This document shows, one piece after another, positions 1-5,012 of a stretch of DNA of 5,012 bases. This stretch comes from Pseudomonadota bacterium (lineage in GTDB: Bacteria; Pseudomonadota; Alphaproteobacteria; Rhizobiales; Xanthobacteraceae). The notes beneath the pieces were generated by a model. The model did not search any database. It was not told the origin of the DNA and saw only the letters and a program-made list of their open reading frames with translations. The stretch is from contig JAEYVN010000104.1 in NCBI GenBank assembly GCA_023431725.1, forward strand, positions 1 to 5,012, given 5' to 3'. Each line of letters opens with the position of its first letter. Position 1 is the first letter of the stretch. Made by a program: the position numbers and the translations under genes.

Positions 1-95
1 GCAAACATCTCGTTCGCGCTCGCCGAGCCGGAGCCGTTCACATTGGCGAAGCGGATGACGAAGTCGTTTACGCTGCTGATCGCGCCGCCTTGCAT
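1..95 (-). CDS. 2-oxoacid:acceptor oxidoreductase, alpha subunit (N-terminal fragment)
   Basis: Only the first 31 codons lie in the window; the gene continues past the left edge. The encoded start (MQGGAISSVNDFVIRFANVN, then GSGSASANEMF) fits the N-terminus of the alpha/gamma-fused subunit of 2-oxoacid:ferredoxin oxidoreductases (KorA-like). In that family the N-terminal gamma domain opens with a strand and a glycine/serine-rich loop. These enzymes decarboxylate a 2-oxoacid with thiamine diphosphate and CoA and release electrons through iron-sulfur clusters. The ATG is supported by a good Shine-Dalgarno sequence at 101-107. The first 28 bases overlap the end of the upstream oxidoreductase gene in another frame, so the two genes are co-transcribed and probably translationally coupled. 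The substrate (2-oxoglutarate, pyruvate or an aryl 2-oxoacid) cannot be told from this fragment. The family call rests on a short stretch and recalled family sequence. Confidence 0.75.
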   Translation of the reverse strand, partial: MQGGAISSVNDFVIRFANVNGSGSASANEMF

Positions 96-1870
96 CTCGT
101 CTCACCTGCGTGTGCCATTTCAATCAAATATTTCTGCATGTCCCAGGCGCCCGTCGGGCATCGCTCGGCACAGAGGCCGCAATGCAGACAGACGTCCTCG
201 TCTTTCACCATGACGCGACCGGTCTTGAGATTGTTCGCGACATAGAGATCCTGCGAGAGATTGTTGGCCGGCGCTTCGAGGCGCTGGCGCAGGTCGCTCT
301 CCTCGCCATTCTGCGTAAAGGTGATGCAGTCCATCGGACAGATATCGACGCAGGCATCGCATTCGATGCAGAGCTGCCCGGTGAACACCGTCTGCACATC
401 GCAATTCAGACAGCGATGCGCTTCGCCGAGCGCGAGCTTCACGTCGAAGCCGAGTTCGACCTCGGCCTTGATATCGCGCAAGGCCACCGTCTTTTCCCGC
501 AACGGGACGCGGAAGCGCTGATCCAGCGTGATGTCGTTGTCATAGGACCATTCGTGGATGCCCATCTTCTGGCTTTCGATCTCCACATGCGGCAGCGGCC
601 GCTCGGTGATGTCCTCGCCGGACAGCATCTTGTGGATCGACAGCGCGGCGTCATGACCATGCGACACCGCCCAGATGATGTTCTTAGGCCCGAACGCGGC
701 GTCGCCGCCGAAGAACACTTTCGGGTTGGTCGACACGAATGTCTTCTCGTCGACGACCGGCATGTCCCATTCGCCGAACGCAATGCCGATATCGCGCTCA
801 ATCCACGGATAGGCATTCTCCTGGCCAACCGCGACCAATACGTCGTCGCACGGGAAATGCTCATCCGGCTCACCCGAAGGCACGAGCTTGCGACGGCCCT
901 TGGCATCGTATTCCGCCATCACCTTCTCGAAGGTGATGCCGGTGAGCTTGCCGTTCTCATGTGTGAAGGCCTTCGGAACGAGATAATTGAAGATCGGGAT
1001 GTCTTCGTGCTGAGCGTCTTCCTTTTCCCAGGGAGAGGCTTTCATCTCGTCGAAGCCGGACCGCACGACGACCTTCACTTCTTCGCCGCCAAGACGGCGC
1101 GCGGAACGGCAGCAATCCATCGCGGTGTTGCCGCCGCCGAGCACGATCACGCGTTTGCCGATCTTGTCGGTGTGGCCAAAGGCGATGGAGGAGAGCCAGT
1201 CGATGCCGATATGGATATTGGCAGCCGCTTCGGTGCGGCCGGGGATGTCGAGATCGCGGCCGCGCGGCGCACCCGAGCCGATGAATACGGCATCGAAATT
1301 ATCAGCAAGAAGTGCTTTCAGGCTGTCGATGCGCTGGCCGCCGCGGAATTCAACACCGAGATCAAGGATGTAGCCGGTCTCTTCGTCGATCACCGAATCC
1401 GGCAGGCGGAATTTCGGAATCTGAGTGCGCATCATGCCGCCGGCTTTGGGATCGGCATCGAACACCACGCAATCATAGCCGAGCGGGGCCAGATCGCGCG
1501 CGACCGTCATCGATGCCGGGCCACCGCCGACCAGCGCGATGCGCTTGCCGTTCTTGATCCGCGCCTTCTTGGGCATGCGCGCCGAGACATCGTCCTTGTA
1601 GTCTGCGGCTACGCGCTTGAGCCTGCAGATCGCGACCGGATCTTCTTCCACGCGGCCGCGCCGGCAGGCGGGCTCGCAAGGACGATCGCATGTGCGGCCG
1701 AGAATTCCCGGAAACACATTCGATTTCCAGTTGATCATATAGGCGTCGGAGTAGCGGCCCTGGGCGATCAGACGAATGTATTCGGGAACTGGCGTATGCG
1801 CCGGACAGGCCCACTGGCAGTCAACGACCTTGTGAAAATAATCAGGCTCCGAAATATCGGTCAGCTTCAT
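68..1870 (-). CDS. FAD/NAD(P)-dependent oxidoreductase with GltD-like core and C-terminal 4Fe-4S ferredoxin domain
   Basis: The 600-residue cytoplasmic protein resembles the glutamate synthase small subunit and dihydropyrimidine dehydrogenase electron-transfer domains. The N-terminal part (1-100) has cysteines 18, 22, 61, 65, 69 and 82 in the usual iron-sulfur setting (GRTCDRPCEPACRRG). The FAD-binding turn is GGGPAS at 115-120, with serine where GltD normally has glycine. The NAD(P)-binding turn is GGGNTAMD at 245-252, and the second FAD motif is GGDAAFGP at 388-395. The C-terminus adds two CxxCxxCxxxCP motifs (501-512 and 561-572) plus C487/C490, enough for two more 4Fe-4S clusters. The following gene is a 2-oxoacid oxidoreductase subunit, so this is probably its electron-transfer partner, passing electrons to NAD(P), as the flavoprotein subunit PadH does in phenylglyoxylate:NAD oxidoreductase. 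It is unlikely to be glutamate synthase, since no large subunit is adjacent. The start at 1870 is preferred over 1996 because MKLTDIS leads directly into the conserved domain and GAGG lies six bases upstream. Confidence 0.88.
   Translation of the reverse strand: MKLTDISEPDYFHKVVDCQWACPAHTPVPEYIRLIAQGRYSDAYMINWKSNVFPGILGRTCDRPCEPACRRGRVEEDPVAICRLKRVAADYKDDVSARMPKKARIKNGKRIALVGGGPASMTVARDLAPLGYDCVVFDADPKAGGMMRTQIPKFRLPDSVIDEETGYILDLGVEFRGGQRIDSLKALLADNFDAVFIGSGAPRGRDLDIPGRTEAAANIHIGIDWLSSIAFGHTDKIGKRVIVLGGGNTAMDCCRSARRLGGEEVKVVVRSGFDEMKASPWEKEDAQHEDIPIFNYLVPKAFTHENGKLTGITFEKVMAEYDAKGRRKLVPSGEPDEHFPCDDVLVAVGQENAYPWIERDIGIAFGEWDMPVVDEKTFVSTNPKVFFGGDAAFGPKNIIWAVSHGHDAALSIHKMLSGEDITERPLPHVEIESQKMGIHEWSYDNDITLDQRFRVPLREKTVALRDIKAEVELGFDVKLALGEAHRCLNCDVQTVFTGQLCIECDACVDICPMDCITFTQNGEESDLRQRLEAPANNLSQDLYVANNLKTGRVMVKDEDVCLHCGLCAERCPTGAWDMQKYLIEMAHAGETRCKAARSAA
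101..107 (-). promoter_or_regulatory. Shine-Dalgarno site of the 2-oxoacid oxidoreductase alpha subunit
   Basis: On the minus strand the sequence reads AGGTGAG, then a five-base spacer, then the ATG at 95. It lies inside the last codons of the preceding gene. This position supports both the chosen start and coupled translation of the pair. Confidence 0.65.
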
Positions 1871-1875
1871 TTCCG

Positions 1876-1880
1876 TCCTC
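1876..1880 (-). promoter_or_regulatory. Shine-Dalgarno site that sets the oxidoreductase start
   Basis: The minus strand reads GAGGA, ending five bases before the ATG at 1870. This favours that codon over the in-frame ATG at 1996. The latter would add 42 arginine-rich, non-conserved residues translated from intergenic DNA. Confidence 0.6.
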
Positions 1881-1917
1881 GGACGCGTCCAAACGTGCAC
1901 GCAACTTCGCACGTGCG
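1881..1917. repeat. Cluster of perfect palindromes just upstream of the oxidoreductase
   Basis: GGACGCGTCC (1881-1890) and CGCACGTGCG (1908-1917) are each perfect ten-base palindromes. ACGTGC (1893-1898) and GCACGT (1909-1914) form another inverted pair. The first palindrome directly adjoins the Shine-Dalgarno site of the minus-strand gene, so this stretch lies in its 5' leader or promoter. An operator or leader hairpin is possible. Palindromes of this length also arise by chance in GC-rich DNA. Confidence 0.35.
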
Positions 1918-1968
1918 GACGCAGGCAGCGGTTCACTTCCCCAGTCGGTCGGCTTGTGCCGAATCCGC

Positions 1969-1986
1969 GTCCAATTGGAATTGGAC
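1969..1986. promoter_or_regulatory. Candidate operator: 18-base near-continuous palindrome
   Basis: GTCCAATT and AATTGGAC form perfect eight-base arms around a two-base GG spacer. The site lies about 100 bases upstream of the minus-strand oxidoreductase start. Its AT-rich centre stands out against GC-rich surroundings, and a third AATTGG occurs at 2009-2014. The shape suits a dimeric repressor or activator site, but the binding protein is unknown and no promoter elements were identified beside it. Confidence 0.4.
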
Positions 1987-2220
1987 TATTTCTCAAATCT
2001 TACACGCGAATTGGTGGGCAGAGGAAGTCACTATCGAGTTAAGCGATTGTCGCAGTGTGCAAACTCGCGACTTGCGGAACCGGCCGCAGGCCGATATTGC
2101 AATGCAAAACGCGAGCGGCTGCCACTTGAGCGTGTATTGAATGGCGCTGTTTCCGTGTCGTGAAAAAAAGACAGGTTCACTGGCCCATTTTTGATCCGCG
2201 CAACGGTACGACACAGAATT

Positions 2221-2240
2221 GGCATGCCAACGAGCATGCC
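2221..2240. repeat. Inverted repeat with seven-base arms
   Basis: GGCATGC (2221-2227) and GCATGCC (2234-2240) flank a six-base spacer, about 60 bases upstream of the HAD start codon. It could be a leader hairpin or an operator for the rightward genes. No T-run follows, so it is not a typical intrinsic terminator. Confidence 0.35.
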
Positions 2241-2302
2241 TGCTCTGCATCGCACGGCCGGCTTGAGATGCGAAGGCGGCCTGCGGTCGAGTCATCAGCA
2301 GA

Positions 2303-2956
2303 ATGAAACTTGTTATCTTCGATTGTGACGGCACGCTGGTCGACAGCCAGCACATGATTTGCGCGGCCATGCAGCGTGCATACGACGCGCATGGGATCAT
2401 TTGCCCGCCGCGCGAGCGCGTGTTGTCGATTGTCGGTTTGTCGTTGCGAGAAGCGTTCGAGGTTCTCGGGCACGAGCATGCCGACTTTCCATTCGACGGC
2501 ATGATCGAGCAATACAAGCGGGCCTTCTTCGACCTCCGACATTCGGTGGAGCATCAGGAGCCGCTCTATACCGGAGCGCGCGACACGATCCTGTCACTGG
2601 CCAATCGCAGCGACTGCCTGCTCGGTGTGGCTACCGGAAAATCGCAGCGCGGTGTGCGCGCAATTCTGACGCATCACGACCTGCTGTCGCATTTCGCCAC
2701 CATCAAGACAGCGGACGACGCGCCATCGAAGCCGCATCCCGGCATGATCCTGGAAGCGATGCGCGAGGTGGGGGCGGAGCCCAGCGACACGCTGATGATC
2801 GGAGACACGACCTACGATATGGCCATGGCCAGGGCGGCTGGTGTCCGCGGGATCGGCGTCGCGTGGGGCTATCATTCCGCAGACCAGCTTCTGTCTTCAG
2901 GGGCAACGGAGCTTGCCAGGTCCTTTGCCGATCTGGACGTCCTGCTCGCCAGTTGA
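2303..2956 (+). CDS. HAD-IA family hydrolase (phosphoglycolate phosphatase-like)
   Basis: The 217-residue cytoplasmic protein carries all four motifs of the haloacid dehalogenase phosphatases. Motif I is FDCDGTLVDS, with nucleophile Asp7 and acid/base Asp9. Motif II is Thr111 in GVATGK. Motif III is Lys143 in SKPHP. Motif IV is GDTTYD, with Asp168 and Asp172 for magnesium. Residues 16-85 form the helical cap of subfamily IA. Members dephosphorylate small phosphorylated metabolites such as phosphoglycolate; the substrate here is not shown. Length is normal for the family. The ATG directly precedes the first beta strand, and an in-frame stop at 2264-2266 limits any extension. The Shine-Dalgarno match is weak. 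The gene lies upstream of the transporter relic and the ATP12 gene on the same strand. As I recall, related alphaproteobacteria keep a HAD gene next to ATP12, so these may once have formed a single unit. Confidence 0.9.
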   Translation: MKLVIFDCDGTLVDSQHMICAAMQRAYDAHGIICPPRERVLSIVGLSLREAFEVLGHEHADFPFDGMIEQYKRAFFDLRHSVEHQEPLYTGARDTILSLANRSDCLLGVATGKSQRGVRAILTHHDLLSHFATIKTADDAPSKPHPGMILEAMREVGAEPSDTLMIGDTTYDMAMARAAGVRGIGVAWGYHSADQLLSSGATELARSFADLDVLLAS

Positions 2957-2989
2957 AGTCGAAGAGCAGTCTCTGCGACATCGCGTCGG

Positions 2990-3802
2990 ATGATCGACAA
3001 AAAATTTCCGTTCGGCAGGCTGAGGTGGCTGGCGGAGCGGTTGCTGCGATCGTGCGGCGCTCGTCGTTCATCGTGACATTTCCCACGACACCGGTCGCGC
3101 TGGTTCAGGCCAGCATCGCTGCTTCCATTGTCGCCGGCGTACACGGCGACATCCAGGCAGCATTGATCGCATTGCCGATCATGGTGCTGCTGACCGGGCT
3201 CTGGCAGATCGTTTTTGGCCTGAGCGGATTGGGACGCGTCATCAAGTTCACGCCGTATCCGGTATTTGCCGGATTCGTCACAGGCGTCGGCATACTGATC
3301 GCCATTCATCAGATGCCGGCATTGTTTGGTGTCGGCTCCATCTCCGAACTGGCTTCAGGTCTGACGACGCTGAGCATTCCCAATCCGCTGGTCCCCTTGT
3401 TTGGACTCGGGATTGCCGGCGTCGATCTGAAGGATGCCGACATCACGCAGCGGCTGGACGCAGCGGGGCTCGATATTCTGAGAACGGTCTGCCAGGTGGA
3501 AACATTTGAGCCGGGCGCAGCGTTATGCCGGATCGACGATGCGGCCGACCGCATCTGGATCGAGCGGCGCGGCAGCGTCGGCATACACCTGAAGGGATCG
3601 GGAATCGACACACGGCAGCCCCGATCAGCCGATGTGATTTGCTGAATCGCACGTGGAAGCTTACGTCATGACCGAACAGACCTTTCAGGACATCCTCGCA
3701 ATGCATCCTGCTATCGGTCATAATATCCTGTCGAATATCGCGCGGCAGCTCGCGCAGCGGCTGCGTATAACATCGGCGGACCTTAACCTCGCAAGTCAGT
3801 GA
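2990..3802 (+). pseudogene. Decayed SulP anion transporter with cyclic-nucleotide-binding domain
   Basis: Pieces of one SulP permease lie in order but are not joined. From about 3028 to 3420 one frame encodes SulP membrane helices, including PTTPVALVQASIAASI and GLGRVIKFTPYPVFAGF. The text then jumps near 3415-3430 to a linker and the start of a cNMP-binding domain (ITQRLDAAGLDILRTV, FEPGAALCRI, RRGSVGIHL). The later helices and the STAS domain are missing. A second gap near 3595-3603 removes the middle of the nucleotide-binding domain. An extra T in 3638-3640 then shifts the frame, giving a stop at 3643. The domain's end (AESHVEAYVMTEQTFQDI through RQLAQRLR) continues in the next frame to TGA at 3800. 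The ATG at 2990 (MIDKKFPFGRL) may be the old start, in a different frame from the rest. About 270 codons remain of a family that usually has roughly 700. Intact members import sulfate or bicarbonate across the inner membrane. A functional transporter is very unlikely. Confidence 0.85.
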
Positions 3803-3810
3803 CCCCGCCC

Positions 3811-4584
3811 ATGCGCGACATTTTCGAAGACATATTCAAGAGCGACCCGCTGGATCCGATGGAAGCGGCGCGACGCAACGTGCGTCCGACCTTGCGCCAG
3901 CGGTTCTACAAGACCACCGGATTGACGCAGAACGGCGATCAATTCGAGATCACGCTGGATGGCAAATCGGTCCGTACGCCGTCCCGTCGTGTCTTGGCGA
4001 CACCGTCGCGGGAATTGTCGCAAGCCATCGCCGACGAATGGCAGGCGCAGACCGATGTTATCGATCCGGCCAATATGCCGCTGACGCGCCTTGCCAATTC
4101 CATCATCGATGGTGTTGCCGACCAGTCGGAGTCGGTGCAGGACGAAATCGTCAAATATCTCGGTTCGGATCTTCTGTTCTATCGCGCGGACGGGCCGGAA
4201 GGATTGATCGAGCGCCAGGTGCGAGTCTGGGATCCGGTGGTGAACTGGGCGGCCAATGACCTAGGTGCGCGGTTCATCATGGTGGAGGGTGTCGTCTTTG
4301 CCGCCCAGCCGCCAGAGGCGGTGGCGGCGGCGCGCAGGGCGATCCCCAAAGATCAGTGGCGGCTCGGGGCGACCCATTCGATCATGACGCTGACCGGGTC
4401 GGCGCTGTTGGCGCTGGCATTGGCGCATGACGCTGTGTCGGTCGATGATGCCTGGAACGCGGCGCATGTCGATGAAGACTGGCAGATGGAGCAGTGGGGG
4501 CAGGATGCCCTGGCAATGCAGCGCCGCGAATATCGTCTGGCGGAACTGAAGGCCGCTGCGACGATCCTAAAATCCATTCGATAA
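3811..4584 (+). CDS. atp12: ATP12 family chaperone for F1-ATPase assembly
   Basis: The 257-residue protein matches the ATP12 family, chaperones that in mitochondria hold the F1 alpha subunit until it joins beta. Bacterial members occur mainly in alphaproteobacteria. Conserved stretches seen in order are RQRFYK (29-34), the hairpin ITLDGKSVRTPSRR (47-60), EWQAQ with MPLTRLANSIIDGV (76-102), YLGSDLLFYRA (116-126), GLIERQ with WDP (131-142), TGSALLALAL (195-204), and the C-terminal DEDWQMEQWGQDA (221-233). Length is normal, with no signal peptide or membrane segment. The ATG at 3811 is preferred because MRDIFEDIFKSDPLDP resembles family N-termini. An in-frame GTG at 3799 would add four residues and would overlap the relic's stop as GTGA. 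Neither start has a strong Shine-Dalgarno sequence. No ATP synthase genes are in the window, so its role is inferred from the family. Confidence 0.93.
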   Translation: MRDIFEDIFKSDPLDPMEAARRNVRPTLRQRFYKTTGLTQNGDQFEITLDGKSVRTPSRRVLATPSRELSQAIADEWQAQTDVIDPANMPLTRLANSIIDGVADQSESVQDEIVKYLGSDLLFYRADGPEGLIERQVRVWDPVVNWAANDLGARFIMVEGVVFAAQPPEAVAAARRAIPKDQWRLGATHSIMTLTGSALLALALAHDAVSVDDAWNAAHVDEDWQMEQWGQDALAMQRREYRLAELKAAATILKSIR

Positions 4585-4612
4585 GCGTTCGTTCTCTCTG
4601 TTTATTCCCGTT

Positions 4613-4639
4613 CTCGGGTCCCGGCTTGGCCGGCCCGAG
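4613..4639 (+). terminator. Strong hairpin after the ATP12 gene, possible terminator
   Basis: CTCGGG (4613-4618) pairs with CCCGAG (4634-4639). Inside it, CCGGC (4621-4625) pairs with GCCGG (4629-4633) around a TTG loop, leaving only two bulged bases. It begins 28 bases after the ATP12 stop codon, a suitable place to end that transcript. There is no T-run after the stem, so it may act as an RNA-stabilising hairpin or be a dispersed palindromic repeat. Confidence 0.45.
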
Positions 4640-4672
4640 CACAGGCTTCAGCGGGGATTGAGGTTTGCTTTG

Positions 4673-4692
4673 GTCCCCACTTTTGCGGGGAC
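4673..4692. repeat. Palindromic REP-like element
   Basis: GTCCCC (4673-4678) and GGGGAC (4687-4692) flank an eight-base spacer ACTTTTGC. The GGGGACG/TTTTGCG pattern resembles short palindromes found many times between genes in Bradyrhizobium-type genomes; this is from memory and was not searched. With the hairpin at 4613-4639 it fills much of the space between ATP12 and the beta-lactamase. Confidence 0.4.
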
Positions 4693-4747
4693 GAGGGTGG
4701 ATGATTGAACAATGCAGTGACGCAGGACACGATTGCGCCATAACGAC

Positions 4748-4764
4748 GCGCTTTTTTGAAGCGC
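4748..4764 (+). promoter_or_regulatory. Hairpin directly abutting the beta-lactamase start codon
   Basis: GCGCTT (4748-4753) and AAGCGC (4759-4764) pair around a TTTTG loop, and the ATG follows immediately at 4765. A stem here would cover the normal ribosome-binding zone, and no clear Shine-Dalgarno sequence is present. It could limit translation, or the true transcript could begin within or after it. A weak promoter-like pair (GTGACG at 4717-4722, CATAAC at 4739-4744, 16-base spacer) lies just upstream. Confidence 0.35.
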
Positions 4765-5012
4765 ATGGACAGAATTGATCGCCGTTCCTTCGTCGCGGCT
4801 CTGGCAGGTGCTGCGGCTTATCCCCTGGTCGCCAAGGCTTCGCCGAATTTTGAACTGAAAGCGGACATGGCCGCGCGCTTCAGCGAGGTCGGGACCGAAG
4901 GCGTGTTCGCGGTCCTGCGTGTGCGCGACAACCAGCTGGTCTCGACAGACGAAGGGCGGATGCGGCAGCCCTTCATTCCCGCGTCGACCTTCAAGGTACC
5001 GCATGCGCTGAT
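4765..5012 (+). CDS. Class D (OXA-type) beta-lactamase, N-terminal part
   Basis: The first 82 codons are present and the gene continues past the right edge. FIPASTFKVPHAL carries the class D active-site tetrad S-T-F-K, with catalytic Ser74 and Lys77 (the lysine that is carboxylated in this class). The spacing from the N-terminus suits a class D enzyme. Residues 1-25 look like a signal peptide: a twin-arginine DRRSFVA motif (Arg6-Arg7), a hydrophobic alanine-rich stretch, and an AKA-SP cleavage site after Ala25. The protein is therefore probably exported by the Tat route to the periplasm, where it would hydrolyse penicillin-type beta-lactams. The downstream SxV and KTG motifs lie outside the window, so activity and completeness cannot be judged. 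No mobile element or regulator is seen beside it, which suggests an intrinsic chromosomal gene. No Shine-Dalgarno sequence precedes the start, and a hairpin abuts it. Confidence 0.85.
   Translation, partial: MDRIDRRSFVAALAGAAAYPLVAKASPNFELKADMAARFSEVGTEGVFAVLRVRDNQLVSTDEGRMRQPFIPASTFKVPHAL

Larger units (their letters stand above)
1871..2302. other. Gene-free region between divergent transcription units
   Basis: These 432 bases separate the start of the minus-strand oxidoreductase from the start of the plus-strand HAD phosphatase, so promoters for both directions should lie here. I see no convincing gene: the open frames are short, cysteine- and arginine-rich, and resemble no family I know. 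No clear sigma-70 -35/-10 pair stands out. The stretch is rich in short inverted repeats, the best at 1881-1890, 1908-1917, 1969-1986 and 2221-2240. It also holds TTGCA-A-TGCAA at 2097-2107 and GTCGC/GCGAC arms at 2049-2053 and 2067-2071. Confidence 0.7.

Noticed and set aside
68..1870. Annotation as glutamate synthase small subunit (gltD)
   Set aside because: The core is GltD-like, but the protein is longer, carries extra C-terminal ferredoxin motifs, and adjoins a 2-oxoacid oxidoreductase gene, not gltB.
1871..1996. Longer N-terminus for the oxidoreductase, starting at 1996
   Set aside because: The extra 42 residues are arginine-rich and not domain-like, and they cross intergenic palindromes. 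The ATG at 1870 has a ribosome-binding site and leads straight into the conserved domain.
110..2140. Very long plus-strand open frame (676 codons)
   Set aside because: It lies antisense to the well-supported oxidoreductase gene, and its translation is histidine/arginine/alanine-rich with no recognisable domain. It is a shadow of GC-rich codon use.
1993..2517. Minus-strand open frame across the intergenic region and the HAD start
   Set aside because: No family resemblance. It is antisense to the conserved HAD motif I, and its composition resembles noise.
2872..3309. Minus-strand open frame antisense to the transporter relic
   Set aside because: Its translation is rich in Asp, Arg, Gln and Ser without any motif, while the opposite strand clearly encodes SulP helices.
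2359..3645. Single 428-residue plus-strand gene
   Set aside because: The first half is an off-frame reading of the HAD gene. Only the part after about 3028 has family resemblance, and that part is a broken transporter.
4765..5012. Class A beta-lactamase
   Set aside because: The active-site tetrad is STFK preceded by PA, which fits class D. Class A enzymes usually show STxK with a different flanking pattern, such as FPMCSTFK.
1..5012. CRISPR array, tRNA/rRNA gene, insertion sequence or attachment site
   Set aside because: No regularly spaced repeats, cloverleaf-like sequences, transposase-like proteins or terminal inverted repeats with target duplications were seen.

Overview
The window looks like chromosomal DNA of an alphaproteobacterium, most likely from the Bradyrhizobium/Rhodopseudomonas/Afipia/Nitrobacter group. 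This rests on the GC-rich codon use, an ATP12-family F1-ATPase assembly chaperone (typical of alphaproteobacteria and mitochondria), and the style of the 2-oxoacid oxidoreductase genes. The genus is an inference from recalled family resemblance; no search was run.

Layout. On the minus strand, positions 1-1870 hold two overlapping genes of one transcription unit. The first is a 600-residue FAD/NAD(P)/iron-sulfur oxidoreductase (68-1870). The second is the 5' end of a 2-oxoacid:acceptor oxidoreductase alpha subunit (1-95), which runs off the left edge. A gene-free stretch (1871-2302) carrying several short perfect inverted repeats separates this unit from the rightward genes. On the plus strand come a HAD-IA phosphatase (2303-2956), a decayed SulP-type anion transporter gene with a C-terminal cyclic-nucleotide-binding domain (about 2990-3802), and an ATP12 chaperone gene (3811-4584). 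A short intergenic stretch with two strong hairpins follows. The window ends in the first 82 codons of a class D (OXA-type) beta-lactamase with a probable twin-arginine signal peptide (4765 to the right edge).

How the genes work together. The minus-strand pair probably forms part of an enzyme that oxidises a 2-oxoacid to its acyl-CoA. In that model the electrons pass through iron-sulfur clusters and FAD to NAD(P), so no free ferredoxin is needed. The HAD and ATP12 genes are housekeeping genes. The transporter relic between them has at least two, probably three, internal deletions and a one-base insertion. The beta-lactamase appears to be a separate unit.

No wholly new system is evident. The points most worth a second look are the transporter relic, the flavin/iron-sulfur adaptor fused to ferredoxin domains, the palindromes between the divergent units, and a hairpin that abuts the beta-lactamase start codon.
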